Source of the DNA: Bdellovibrionales bacterium RIFOXYA1_FULL_36_14
Lineage (GTDB): Bacteria; Bdellovibrionota; Bacteriovoracia; Bacteriovoracales; Bacteriovoracaceae
Direction of reading: 5' to 3'
NCBI GenBank assembly: GCA_001769975.1
Contig: MEPW01000013.1
Location: 1 to 50,069 of the forward strand
DNA: 50,069 bases
Notes under the pieces: model-generated
The model's database searches: none
Told to the model about the DNA's origin: nothing
What the model saw: only the letters and a program-made list of their open reading frames with translations
Shown: positions 8,770-17,810 of the stretch, one piece after another
Layout: each line of letters starts with the position of its first letter
How positions within the stretch are numbered: position 1 is the first letter of the stretch
Program-made: the position numbers and the translations under genes

Positions 8770-9102
8770 ATGAGGATTTTTATAAGTATAGTTTTTATCT
8801 TGCTGCTTGGTTTGATAACATTTCACGATGCTAACTCAAGCGAAGTGGTACTGGTTGGATATGATAGAGCAGTGGCCTTTGGACTTAATAATCAGGTGGA
8901 GAAAGTAAGAACCACTGACGGTGCTCTATTTGATGTCACCCACTTAAAGAAAAGTGCATCAGCTTTGGCCCAATTACACTCGATTCCTACCGCCCAAGGT
9001 GCTGAGCTTGTTGGTGACGAGATTAAAACGTATTTTTATGCCAGTAGCAAACCATCTAGCAAAATGCCGGTTAACAAAAAGCATCCGGATATCGGTTTCT
9101 AA
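8770..9102 (+). CDS. small secreted protein of unknown function
   Basis: About 110 residues with a signal peptide (MRIFISIVFILLLGLITF, then HDANSSE). I prefer the ATG at 8770 because GTGAGG lies six bases before it. The in-frame GTG at 8758 is part of that ribosome site and would add only four residues. The mature protein is short, with VVLVGYDRAVAFGLNNQVEKV and a Ser/Lys/Pro-rich tail, and no known motif. It stands alone, follows the hairpin-rich leader at 8571-8742 and ends at a strong terminator shared with the convergent HD gene. Confidence 0.6.
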   Translation: MRIFISIVFILLLGLITFHDANSSEVVLVGYDRAVAFGLNNQVEKVRTTDGALFDVTHLKKSASALAQLHSIPTAQGAELVGDEIKTYFYASSKPSSKMPVNKKHPDIGF

Positions 9103-9121
9103 TTAATTTTCTCCTACACAC

Positions 9122-9164
9122 AAAAAAAGGCTGAGTCAAGAAACTAGACTTGGCCTTTTTTTTT
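9122..9164. terminator. bidirectional intrinsic terminator
   Basis: AAAAAAAGGC (9122-9131) pairs with GCCTTTTTTT (9153-9162). The stem continues inward through two wobble pairs and AGTC/GACT to a 9-base loop. T-runs follow the stem on both strands. It serves the forward small-protein gene and the minus-strand HD gene, whose stop codon it touches. Confidence 0.9.
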
Positions 9165-9717
9165 ATAGGCCCAGCTCATCACTAATTTCTTGCATGGCCA
9201 ATAGACAAATAGTCGCAAAATTTTCCAGCGGCAAACCAATTATTTCACATTCCCTTATGATGTCCCGATCTATACTAGCAGCAAAAGCTTTTTCCTTCAT
9301 GCGCTTTACAATTGATTTAACTTTTACGCTCAAAAGTTTCTTATCTGGATAAACCAAGGTGGTTGCCATGATCAATCCGGTGATCGTTTCACCAGCTGCT
9401 AGAGCGTGGTGGAATTTGGTAGTTCGCTTTTTGGTATGAGCGTGTTCGTTGTGAAGTACAATGGCCTCAATAATTTGATCATCCACGCCCATATTTTTTA
9501 ATATTTTCTCACTTTCAAGTCCATGGATTTTCAAATCCGCATTCGTGATTTCCACATCAAGGTCATGCAAAAGTCCGGCGAGCGCCCATTTCTGTTCATC
9601 TTCGCCCAAATGCCGAGCCAGTTTTTTCATTACCGCTTCACTCGCCAGGCAATGCTTTAACATGTTTTCATTTTTAACATAGTCCTTAAGAAGGGCGAAA
9701 GCTTTCTCACGCATCAT
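9163..9717 (-). CDS. HD-domain phosphohydrolase
   Basis: A 184-residue cytoplasmic HD-superfamily metal-dependent phosphohydrolase. The metal-binding signature is visible: His22 (LKHCLASEAV), His51-Asp52 in GLLHDLD, and further histidines at about 65 (KIHG) and 89-94 (LHNEHAH). Its small size and HDLD form match the HDIG-type subgroup that acts on nucleotides or other phosphoesters. AAGGA precedes the tandem ATG-ATG start. It lies 28 bases downstream of the adenosine deaminase gene and is probably co-transcribed with it and the M48 peptidase, which hints at a nucleotide substrate (inference). Confidence 0.8.
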   Translation of the reverse strand: MMREKAFALLKDYVKNENMLKHCLASEAVMKKLARHLGEDEQKWALAGLLHDLDVEITNADLKIHGLESEKILKNMGVDDQIIEAIVLHNEHAHTKKRTTKFHHALAAGETITGLIMATTLVYPDKKLLSVKVKSIVKRMKEKAFAASIDRDIIRECEIIGLPLENFATICLLAMQEISDELGL

Positions 9718-9745
9718 ATTCCAATTCCTTTCAGGTATGTGTGTC

Positions 9746-10960
9746 TTATACTACTTTATATTCTTTCATAATCTGATCAATATAATTCATCACCGAGCGT
9801 ACATATTTTCTTTTTTCGCTATAGGAACCAGGATAAAAACTGCGCTTAAATCCATAAAGCAACAGATCTTTTAACATCCTCGGGGTAATCGTAAAATTTT
9901 CCAAAGCAAGTTTCAATTCGCCAGATACAGTAGTATTAGATACCAATCGATTATCTGTGCAAATACTAGTGGAAATATTTTTTTCCAGCATCTTTTTAAA
10001 AGAGTGCTCCTTGATATTTTTAAGGTTTGGATTAGTTTGAAGATTACTGGTTAAACACACTTCAATCGTAATTCTTCTTTCAGCAATATAAGAAGCCAGA
10101 TCGTCCACATATTTTTGTTTGTTTTCAATATCCTTATCAGTGATTTTATCTTTATCAAATAAATAGTACGCATGCCCCAGTCGGTCTGCGTACAGTTCTG
10201 TTATGGCCTGAAAAATACTTTCTGCACCGTAAGCTTCCCCGGCATGCACAGTTTTATGCATAAAATTTTTGTGAACAAAACGGTAAGCATCAATAAAATC
10301 TCCGGCCGGATATCCCGCCTCTTGTCCCGCCAGATCAAAAGCGACAATGGGGATACCTCGATCATCCCGGACGCGAATAATCCCTTTAGCAAGCTCTAGT
10401 GCCCCCATCTTAATTATATCCATAGGGTGAGAAAATTTATGTAAATCATAAAAATTCGCATAGAAGGGAGAAAAGCTCGCACCAAACATTCTCATCGCAC
10501 AACAAATTATCCCGTAACTGAATGCCGGCTCTAGCCCCTCCACTACGGATTTTTGGGCATTAAATTCTTTTTTTGCTCTGCTTAGTCCTTTATTAATAGA
10601 TTCAAGGATAAGCTCCATGGTCATCGTCTTATTATCCATATGCAGTTGGGGAGCAAATCTTATTTCAATATAGCGAACCCCTTCTTGCTGATTATCCACT
10701 GCCAGTTCATAAGCCACCCTCTCAAGATTTTCAGGATTTCTAAGCACCGCACAGGTGTACATAAACCCATGTAAATATTCGCCGAGGTCGTTATATTTCT
10801 TTTTAAAAACTTTTTCTCTAAGCCCTTCCTCCGTGTAAGCGGGCATCTCAATTTTTTCTTTTTTGGCCAGCTCAATTAGGGTGGGCAGCCTTAAAGAACC
10901 ATCCAGATGCACATGTAAATCGGTCTTTGGTATTTTTTTTATGAATTCATTATTTAACAT
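9746..10960 (-). CDS. add: adenosine deaminase
   Basis: A 404-residue zinc enzyme of purine salvage that converts adenosine to inosine. Motifs in order: HVHLDGS at 16-22 (two zinc histidines), IRFAPQLH, FDLAGQE, TVHAGEAYG (zinc His and catalytic Glu), DRLGHA, EVCLTSN, and ICTDNR in place of the usual TDDP, keeping the zinc Asp. It is longer than classical bacterial Add (about 330-340). The extra length lies mainly around residues 135-190, as in longer members of the family. AAGGAG precedes the ATG. It follows the M48 gene by 15 bases and precedes the HD gene by 28. Adenine deaminase activity is possible, but the overall pattern favours adenosine. Confidence 0.9.
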   Translation of the reverse strand: MLNNEFIKKIPKTDLHVHLDGSLRLPTLIELAKKEKIEMPAYTEEGLREKVFKKKYNDLGEYLHGFMYTCAVLRNPENLERVAYELAVDNQQEGVRYIEIRFAPQLHMDNKTMTMELILESINKGLSRAKKEFNAQKSVVEGLEPAFSYGIICCAMRMFGASFSPFYANFYDLHKFSHPMDIIKMGALELAKGIIRVRDDRGIPIVAFDLAGQEAGYPAGDFIDAYRFVHKNFMHKTVHAGEAYGAESIFQAITELYADRLGHAYYLFDKDKITDKDIENKQKYVDDLASYIAERRITIEVCLTSNLQTNPNLKNIKEHSFKKMLEKNISTSICTDNRLVSNTTVSGELKLALENFTITPRMLKDLLLYGFKRSFYPGSYSEKRKYVRSVMNYIDQIMKEYKVV

Positions 10961-10975
10961 TTATAGCTCCTTTTA

Positions 10976-11899
10976 CTATCTTGAAACTCGGTTTTTGATT
11001 TCATCCCAATTATTAGTGCTGACAATAGAATTATTTGCTTGCTCCGTGGAACTTATCAAACGATTTATTTGCGTGACCCGTTCTCTACTGGGTGGATGAG
11101 TGCTAAATGCATCTACAAATGCGCTGCTTAGCTTATCCCCTTTTTTATACTGAGCCTCCATCTCTAAAAGTTTTTTATAAAAAAGTCCAACATGCTCCTT
11201 CGAATACTGGGCATTAATCGCATAATTAAAACCTTCTCGATCGGCTTGCATTTCATCCCTTTGGGAATTTTTCATAAAAGTATATTTTCTCACTAAAAGC
11301 CCTCCGGCACCTCCGGCAACGAGTCCACCGATACTGGCTTTTTGGACACATTTTTTATCACCTTTTTTACAAATCAATTTACCAACCCCAATACCGGCCA
11401 ACCCACCTCCAACCGCACCAATGGTTCCATAAATGATATCCTTATTTTGGCCTTTCTGTTGAGCGTACATCCTTTTAGCGGTATGTCGATTGGTGACGTG
11501 AGCAATCTCATGGCCTATAACCCCTGCTAACTCAGCTTCGGATTCAGCCACTTTAATAAGTCCACTGGTAATAAAAATATTTCCGGCGGGAAGAGCAAAA
11601 GCATTTATTTGCTCGCTGCTAACCACCGTAAACGAATATTCATAAGGGTTGTTGTCCAGATTATTGGCCATGACAATTTTTTCACCAATAGTAGTCACAT
11701 AACGCTGCAATTTTTGATCGGGATGGGGAGGATACTCCTTACTCATTTCTGGAAGTACACTTTTAGTCATTTGAATTTCATCTTGCAAGGTAAGAGTAGT
11801 TTCCTGATAATCACTTTCACGGGTTATGTCAGTAGAACCGCACGCATAACATAACCATAAGATCATTAAAAAACCTAAATTCAAAAAAGATCTATCCAT
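10976..11899 (-). CDS. M48 family zinc metalloprotease, lipoprotein
   Basis: A 307-residue M48-type peptidase related to the periplasmic LoiP/BepA group. The signal peptide ends in CYAC, giving a lipidated Cys20. The zinc site is HEIAH (H130, E131, H134), and the third ligand is E216 in DEMQAD. A Gly-rich hydrophobic insertion at about 156-203, flanked by a CKKGDKKC pair, interrupts the catalytic domain and could contact the membrane. It probably works in outer-membrane protein quality control (family knowledge). AAGGAG precedes the ATG. It is the first gene of a probable unit with add and the HD gene. No shared pathway with those two is obvious. Confidence 0.9.
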   Translation of the reverse strand: MDRSFLNLGFLMILWLCYACGSTDITRESDYQETTLTLQDEIQMTKSVLPEMSKEYPPHPDQKLQRYVTTIGEKIVMANNLDNNPYEYSFTVVSSEQINAFALPAGNIFITSGLIKVAESEAELAGVIGHEIAHVTNRHTAKRMYAQQKGQNKDIIYGTIGAVGGGLAGIGVGKLICKKGDKKCVQKASIGGLVAGGAGGLLVRKYTFMKNSQRDEMQADREGFNYAINAQYSKEHVGLFYKKLLEMEAQYKKGDKLSSAFVDAFSTHPPSRERVTQINRLISSTEQANNSIVSTNNWDEIKNRVSR

Positions 11900-11978
11900 A
11901 AATCTCCTTTTATATTTTTATATAATACTACTATAACCACTACATTATAAGTGATTAAAAAATCAATACCCGATAATT

Positions 11979-13100
11979 CTACTCAATATTTAAAAGTCTC
12001 TCGTATAATTTTTTGTAGTCCATATCATCATTTAAAAGATACGACACAAATTGATTAGATTGATTAACCATTTTAAGGGCACTAAATTCTTGGGATAAAT
12101 CTACATCCTTGGCCTTTTTCCCAACCACTGAGAGAATCATGCCGGTTGGTTCCTTGTTAGTGGTAAAACCTATAATCGGCCGGTTTAAGCTGGAGACACT
12201 TCTAATCCAAGTTCCCTCACCGTTTGGATCTTTGGTAGAACCTACAAAGATTGGGATTTTTTTAGCTTTCACAGGTTCCATGGTGCGCTCAAACAAAACT
12301 CTGGCCCCTAGTTTAGCAAAGGTTTCAGCCTCTTCGTAACTAAGCTCAGAAATCGTTTGCGCATCAGCGACCAATTTAGGATCACAAACTTTAACTCCAT
12401 TTACATCGGTCCAAATAAAATATTGGTGGGCACTTAAAACGCAGGCTAAAATAGATCCAGTATAGTCAGATCCTTCTCTTCCAAGTGTCGTCGTATGACC
12501 CAGGCTATCCTTACCAATAAACCCTTGGGTCACAATAATATTATCCTTGACCAAAAGTGGTTTTAATTTCTCTTGCGCCAGCATATGAGTCTTTTGAAAA
12601 TCAGGATCAGCGCTCTGGTAAGCAGAGTCGGTAATGAGCACATCTCTTATATCAAAGCAGACCGCTTTAACTTTTTCGCCCAGACTATAATTCAAACTGG
12701 CGGTAAATAAAACTGAAGATAACCTCTCCCCGATACTATAGAGTGCATCCATGAGCGAAGGGGAACATTCACTTTTATTTTGCAGAATCAAAGAGTATCC
12801 GCGGGCTTCGTTATAAAGCTTAGTCAAATCTGCTTTAACCTGCTCATAAATAAACAAATCGCGGGCCATGGTATCATGCCGACTAGTTAAAATCTTAAAC
12901 TGATAATTAAGGTAATCATGATCCCCTTTGATGGAGGCACGGGCAATATCTTCCAGCATATTGGTAGTATTCCACGTAGCACTAATCACCACGATGGTCG
13001 GACGAGCCAGCTTTTTAACAATGTCTACACAATACATCATGGAAGCCGCATCTTTAACACTGCTTCCGCCAAATTTGGAAACAATTAACCCCGCACTCAT
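11979..13100 (-). CDS. lysC: aspartate kinase, short C-terminal regulatory part
   Basis: Phosphorylates aspartate, the first step to lysine, threonine, methionine and diaminopimelate. The amino-acid kinase domain carries SKFGGSSV at about 8-15, SLMDALYSIGERLS, and TLGREGSDYTGS followed by IWTDVNGV and a KLGARVLFERTMEP segment, close to the E. coli LysC type (FVGSTKDP is shared). At 373 residues it is shorter than LysC (about 405-450). Only about 55 residues follow the first ACT-like strand (GMILSVVGK), so the second ACT domain appears reduced or missing and feedback control may differ. The start overlaps the ettA stop by one base (TAATG), which suggests coupled translation. Confidence 0.85.
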   Translation of the reverse strand: MSAGLIVSKFGGSSVKDAASMMYCVDIVKKLARPTIVVISATWNTTNMLEDIARASIKGDHDYLNYQFKILTSRHDTMARDLFIYEQVKADLTKLYNEARGYSLILQNKSECSPSLMDALYSIGERLSSVLFTASLNYSLGEKVKAVCFDIRDVLITDSAYQSADPDFQKTHMLAQEKLKPLLVKDNIIVTQGFIGKDSLGHTTTLGREGSDYTGSILACVLSAHQYFIWTDVNGVKVCDPKLVADAQTISELSYEEAETFAKLGARVLFERTMEPVKAKKIPIFVGSTKDPNGEGTWIRSVSSLNRPIIGFTTNKEPTGMILSVVGKKAKDVDLSQEFSALKMVNQSNQFVSYLLNDDMDYKKLYERLLNIE

Positions 13101-14779
13101 TAGTCCCTCTTAAGTTTTTTATAGGAAAAACGCTCTTTATCAAAAGCCTTATCTCCCAGTCTTTTCTTTTTATCTTCTTCGTATTCTGTAAAATTGCCAT
13201 CAAACCAGCACACTCTTGAATTGCCTTCAAACGCCAGAATATGGGTGGCAATTCTATCTAGAAAAAATCTATCGTGGCTAATAACCACAGCACATCCGGG
13301 AAACTCCAAAAGAGCATCTTCCAAGGCCCGCAGCGTGTTTACATCTAAATCGTTGGTAGGTTCATCCAATAATAATACGTTACTTTCTTGTTTTAACATT
13401 TTAGCCAGGTGAACCCGGTTGCGCTCTCCACCTGATAATTCTTCCACTTTTTTAAGATGATCCTCACCTGATAAATTAAATTTTCCAACATAAGCTCGGG
13501 CATTGATCTCCCTATTTCCAATCTTGATAATTTCGAGTCCATCGCTGATCACTTCCAAAACCGTCTTGCCGCTAGTTAAATCCCTACCTTGATCTACGTA
13601 AGAAAGTTTTACCGTCTCTCCGATTTTAAATTCACCCTTGTCAGCTTTTTCCTCTCCGGTAATCATTTTAAAAAGCGTAGTTTTACCAGTGCCGTTGGCA
13701 CCAATGATTCCGACAATTCCTCCAGGAGGAAGCATAAAATTCAAATTTTCATAAAGTAATTTATCACCAAAGGCCTTCGCAACATTTTTGGCTTCAATAA
13801 CAACCTTCCCAAGACGCGGACCAGGAGCAATAAATATTTCGGAAGTTTCATTTCTTTTTTCCGTACTTTCTTTTAGCATTTGTTCGTAATTGTTAATTCT
13901 GGCCTTGCCTTTAGCATGTCTGGCCTTGGGAGAACTTTGAATCCATTCCAATTCTTTTTTCAAAACTTTTTGGCGATTGGATTCATGCTTTTCTTCGAGT
14001 GACAGTCTCTTGGTTTTTTGTTCCAACCAGGAGGTATAATTACCCTGAAATGGTATCCCATGCCCCCTATCCAACTCTAAAATCCATCCGGCTACATTAT
14101 CTAGAAAATATCGATCGTGGGTGACGGCAATGACAGTCCCTTTGTATTGTTGTAAGTGACGCTCCAACCACCAAACAGTTTCCGCATCCAAATGATTAGT
14201 GGGTTCATCTAAGAGAAGGATGTCTGGCTCTTTCAAAAGCAAGCGGCATAAAGCGACTCTTCTTTTTTCACCTCCAGATAAGGTGCTGACCAATTGATTG
14301 CCAGGAGGACAGCAAAGCGCATCCATCGCCAGTGCCAGCCGACTCTCCAAGTCCCATGCATTTTTACTATCGAGTTCATCTTGAAGCTTGGCCTGACGAT
14401 TCATGAGTTTTTCCATTTCAGCATCACTCATGGGTTCTGCAAATTTGTCATTCACTTCATCAAATTCTTTTAAGAGGCCAACTATTTCGCATGCCCCTTC
14501 TTTGACAATATCCAAAACTGTTTTTTCCCCATCCAACTTGGGCTCTTGTTCCAAATATCCGACGGTATAACCTTTGGATATGGAAGTTTCACCAAGGTGA
14601 TCGTGGTCAATTCCGGCCATAATTTTTAAAAGGGTACTTTTTCCGGAACCATTAAGTCCCAAAACTCCGATCTTGGCGCCGTAAAAATAAGACAGCGAAA
14701 TATCCTTAAGCACATGTTTTTGTCTATAAACCTTTCCGACTCGATTCATAGAATAAATAATTTGCTTATCATATTGCAT
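13100..14779 (-). CDS. ettA: EttA, energy-dependent translational throttle (ABC-F)
   Basis: A 559-residue cytoplasmic ABC-F ATPase that binds the ribosomal E site and gates the first elongation step according to ADP/ATP. Domain 1 has Walker A GLNGSGKST, signature STLSGGEKRR and Walker B LLLDEPTNHLD. The EttA-type arm and the basic linker (SSPKARHAKGKARINNYEQM) follow. Domain 2 has Walker A GANGTGKTT, ELSGGERNRV and LLLDEPTNDLD. Length and the WWLERHL segment fit EttA (E. coli 555) rather than Uup or YheS. It is the first gene of a two-gene unit with aspartate kinase. Confidence 0.95.
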   Translation of the reverse strand: MQYDKQIIYSMNRVGKVYRQKHVLKDISLSYFYGAKIGVLGLNGSGKSTLLKIMAGIDHDHLGETSISKGYTVGYLEQEPKLDGEKTVLDIVKEGACEIVGLLKEFDEVNDKFAEPMSDAEMEKLMNRQAKLQDELDSKNAWDLESRLALAMDALCCPPGNQLVSTLSGGEKRRVALCRLLLKEPDILLLDEPTNHLDAETVWWLERHLQQYKGTVIAVTHDRYFLDNVAGWILELDRGHGIPFQGNYTSWLEQKTKRLSLEEKHESNRQKVLKKELEWIQSSPKARHAKGKARINNYEQMLKESTEKRNETSEIFIAPGPRLGKVVIEAKNVAKAFGDKLLYENLNFMLPPGGIVGIIGANGTGKTTLFKMITGEEKADKGEFKIGETVKLSYVDQGRDLTSGKTVLEVISDGLEIIKIGNREINARAYVGKFNLSGEDHLKKVEELSGGERNRVHLAKMLKQESNVLLLDEPTNDLDVNTLRALEDALLEFPGCAVVISHDRFFLDRIATHILAFEGNSRVCWFDGNFTEYEEDKKKRLGDKAFDKERFSYKKLKRD

Positions 14780-14838
14780 AAAAACTCCCTAAATTTGACC
14801 ATTGAATTCTGGGTACTAAGTTATTATAAATTAGGCAA

Positions 14839-15768
14839 CTACGCTATTAGAAACAAACTAAAAAGCGTAAAAAGGTAGATAAAATAGGCTGACAAAAAGA
14901 AAAGACATAATATCACAAATTTTAAAAGACCCAAAAATTTCAAAAACTGCTCAAAGCGCTCCTCTTGTAAGAAATAAATTTCTTCAATCAGACCAGCTAA
15001 ATCGGATTTTATCTGATGACCATTATTTTTATATGCATCCACTAGCCCTTTTAATTTTTTGTTTACAATCCCAAAATTTTTATCCGTCAATTGATCAATC
15101 GCTTCAAAACCGGAATGATGCAAAACCTTGCTAGAAGGAAGTCCCACTTCGATAAGTGACATCATAAAAAACAAAACCTTAAAATAGATTTCAAAAATTT
15201 TAAATTGTTTAATTTTGTGTAAGCGATAAATAACGCAGTAAAAGACTATGCCTAGGATTTGGAGTCCCAGAATGATTATTTTGGTCAACCAAGAAGAATC
15301 AAGGTTAACCATTTTATAAACCATAAATGAAAAAAGCCAAGTGATGACTGAGACAAACAAAAACTGAGCGATGCCACCCATTAATTCATTCTGGATTTTT
15401 TTTTCAAATTGAAAATCTTTTTTTATACCACCTTGAATGGGAACTAAAATCTTGGTCAGGGAGATTCCAAATTGTCTCTTATAAGTAAGCAGTGCTTCCA
15501 GAAGGCTGGTATAAAATTTATAGCTATGCAGTTCAATTGGTGAACCAACCTTCCCTACATTTAATTCCGAAGCAAGCATGGTCAACTTAAAAAGGAGCAG
15601 CTCACCTTTGTAAACACTGGATAATTGTTTAAACTGCCAGGTATATTTTAAAAACTGGGTATATTTTTGTCTCAATTGATCATACCAGAACTCCCACAGA
15701 TGATCTGGCATCAAGAACAAAAACAAATAAAAACAAACCAAAATACTAAAGTAAATAATCATATGCAA
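14839..15768 (-). CDS. integral membrane protein, TadC/GspF-like layout
   Basis: A 309-residue membrane protein of uncertain family. Hydrophobic segments lie at about 3-20 (N-terminus), 133-152 (FLFVSVITWLFSFMVY), 162-181 (KIIILGLQILGIVFYCVIY) and the last 30 residues (FVILCLFFLSAYFIYLF...). The layout of a cytoplasmic helical domain, two helices, a second helical domain (MMSLIEVGLPSSKVLHHSGFEAID) and a final helix recalls T2SS-F/TadC platform proteins. Sequence support for that is weak and no tad or gsp genes are nearby. The divergent forward gene begins only about 40-80 bases away, so the promoters must overlap. Confidence 0.6.
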   Translation of the reverse strand: MHMIIYFSILVCFYLFLFLMPDHLWEFWYDQLRQKYTQFLKYTWQFKQLSSVYKGELLLFKLTMLASELNVGKVGSPIELHSYKFYTSLLEALLTYKRQFGISLTKILVPIQGGIKKDFQFEKKIQNELMGGIAQFLFVSVITWLFSFMVYKMVNLDSSWLTKIIILGLQILGIVFYCVIYRLHKIKQFKIFEIYFKVLFFMMSLIEVGLPSSKVLHHSGFEAIDQLTDKNFGIVNKKLKGLVDAYKNNGHQIKSDLAGLIEEIYFLQEERFEQFLKFLGLLKFVILCLFFLSAYFIYLFTLFSLFLIA

Positions 15769-15851
15769 TTGTTAGCAATAATTATGCCTGCTGATTTAAA
15801 CCAACAATCATGTTAAAATTTTTAAATAATTTTAAAAAGAAGGAAAGGTTT

Positions 15852-17810
15852 GTGAAAGCTTATATTATTTTTTTTCTCGTGATTTCGCCGGCGATCTTTG
15901 GCAATAGTGTTCCAGATTCAACCTCTGCTACAGTCCAGGCTGCACAAAGCTCTTATATCGATGGTGCTGTTCAAGGGATGAATTGCATTAGAGGTGATGG
16001 AACCACACCTCCCGATTTAGGAACCCAAGCCGTGGGCTCCCATTTAGCTAATTCCAGCGATGTAAATTTTAGATCTCAAGCGGCGCAAGATATGGCCACC
16101 CTGCAAAAACAATATGACAGCCTAAACCACAAACAAAGTGGTGGAGTTGAAACGCAAAAAAAATTACTCCTCAGAATGAAATCACTGCTTCAGCAAGAGA
16201 TCGAGGAAAAAGAAGGATCAATGGCCATTTTGAATCTAGCGGAAACCAAAGATGTAGCAGATGCCGTGGTAAAGCTGGAAAGTATGCAAACCTGCAGAGC
16301 AGCTATAACCAAAGAATATAATGAAATGATCAGTCTTTATAACGATCAAATCCGATTGTATTCCACCGCGGGAGCCTATCTGGCTGAAGAGCAAATAAAA
16401 AAAGAAGATGGTTATGTAAAAACTAATAAAGCTTTTGAAATTGTCGAAAATCCAGAAACTTCCTGGGTAAGTGTAGATGAGGTAGTAAAGGCTGCAAGCC
16501 CGGTGATAGAAAAACTGGGAAAGACTTCCATTACCAACACGAATTCGACTAACGAAATCCCCCAAATTGTAAAAGTTAAATGGGCCTGCGCTAGCGGACT
16601 CAGACTAAGTATGGGGCTACTGGATCGCCCCTTTACTGAAGGCGGCACCAACTCCATTGACCAAGCTTTAACTAGATATAAAAAACATTCACAAATGGTG
16701 AACTCTCTTTTGGTAGGATGTGAAACAATGATCACTCATAACCTTACAGGGGCCCCCAAAGATGTTGCAAAATTTTGTGCTGACTTTATTAAAAACGAAG
16801 AAGAAGTCATTGCCGCCTGTCCCCCTTCAGACCAAAGTGTGGAAAATTTGAAACTCCTGGGTAAAGATGTCACCCAGGATATAAACCAAAGTCACGCCCA
16901 TACATCCGCCGCTATCGCCAATGCCCAATATGGCGAAGATAATAAAAATCAAACTATGCCTGAAGAGCGAGCCGCTCAAATTGCAGCAAAAATGGCACTT
17001 TTACAACAAAGTATTAATGTCTCACAAGGAACCATAAAAAAAATTGATCAGGACTTACTTAAAATAGAGCAATTACAAAATGAAACTAAAGGTAAAATCA
17101 GTTTTATAAACCTCTTGTTCAAAAAATTGAAAATGGGATTGCATTCCCTCATCTCCGTATCCTATGCCAAGGAAAAAAGAACCATGCAACTTACCACCAA
17201 CCAAAAACCGCTCGGTTGTATCTTCCAAGGTCCGCAAAAAGGCAAGTGTTCCTCTTTCCAAACACTCTGGGAAAACCCCGGTCCTGGACAAAAAATACTG
17301 GGAAACCGTTTGGATAAAAGTATTCAAGCATCCATTCATTTAGGTGATTTGATGCAAACCAAACCTTATCTAGATGAAAAGGGATTTCAATATATTGATG
17401 AACTCATCAAGGAAAACGCGAATGTTACGCAAACCAAGAACCAATTGGTGGCAAGGCTTGATAATCTTTACCAGAAAGAAGGTTTCATAAATGTCACTCA
17501 CGCTAAAAAAACCCAAAGTGTTTTAAGCCGATGGCAAAAAGTCACTCAGGAAGTGCTGACCAAGCTTGGCAAGAGTGTGCATTTTGATATCAATTATGCC
17601 GATCCCCTAGAAACCGCCGCCATGGTGAGAAAAAGCCAAACTAACAATCCTCTTCCTTCAACTAATGATGAAAAAGTCCCACGTAAATCTCTCATGGAGA
17701 CCTATGAGGACATGAAAGACGCTAGTGCTGATGATATCAATACCATCAAAGATATTTCGATTTTTGAAACTATCTCCAAAAAGTATTTACAAAAACTCAA
17801 TGAGTTTTAA
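15852..17810 (+). CDS. large secreted protein of unknown function
   Basis: About 652 residues from the GTG at 15852, which is preceded by AGAAGGA at a spacing of seven and opens directly with a signal peptide (MKAYIIFFLVISPAIFG, then NSVPDS). An upstream in-frame ATG at 15810 lacks a ribosome site and would add 14 basic residues, so I prefer the GTG. The mature part is mostly helical and Gln/Lys/Glu-rich, with coiled-coil-like stretches (about 90-165 and 370-410). Scattered cysteines in short contexts (NCIRGDG, WACASG, GCETM, FCADF, GCIFQGPQKGKC) suggest disulfides. No known domain is seen. It ends four bases inside the convergent lipoprotein gene. Confidence 0.7.
   Translation: MKAYIIFFLVISPAIFGNSVPDSTSATVQAAQSSYIDGAVQGMNCIRGDGTTPPDLGTQAVGSHLANSSDVNFRSQAAQDMATLQKQYDSLNHKQSGGVETQKKLLLRMKSLLQQEIEEKEGSMAILNLAETKDVADAVVKLESMQTCRAAITKEYNEMISLYNDQIRLYSTAGAYLAEEQIKKEDGYVKTNKAFEIVENPETSWVSVDEVVKAASPVIEKLGKTSITNTNSTNEIPQIVKVKWACASGLRLSMGLLDRPFTEGGTNSIDQALTRYKKHSQMVNSLLVGCETMITHNLTGAPKDVAKFCADFIKNEEEVIAACPPSDQSVENLKLLGKDVTQDINQSHAHTSAAIANAQYGEDNKNQTMPEERAAQIAAKMALLQQSINVSQGTIKKIDQDLLKIEQLQNETKGKISFINLLFKKLKMGLHSLISVSYAKEKRTMQLTTNQKPLGCIFQGPQKGKCSSFQTLWENPGPGQKILGNRLDKSIQASIHLGDLMQTKPYLDEKGFQYIDELIKENANVTQTKNQLVARLDNLYQKEGFINVTHAKKTQSVLSRWQKVTQEVLTKLGKSVHFDINYADPLETAAMVRKSQTNNPLPSTNDEKVPRKSLMETYEDMKDASADDINTIKDISIFETISKKYLQKLNEF

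Noticed and set aside
14839-15768. A Tad or type II secretion platform protein
   Set aside because: Only the membrane layout is similar. No motif or neighbouring secretion gene supports it, so it is left as an unassigned membrane protein.
15810-15851. ATG at 15810 as start of the large secreted protein
   Set aside because: There is no ribosome site, and it places basic residues before the signal peptide. The GTG at 15852 has both features.
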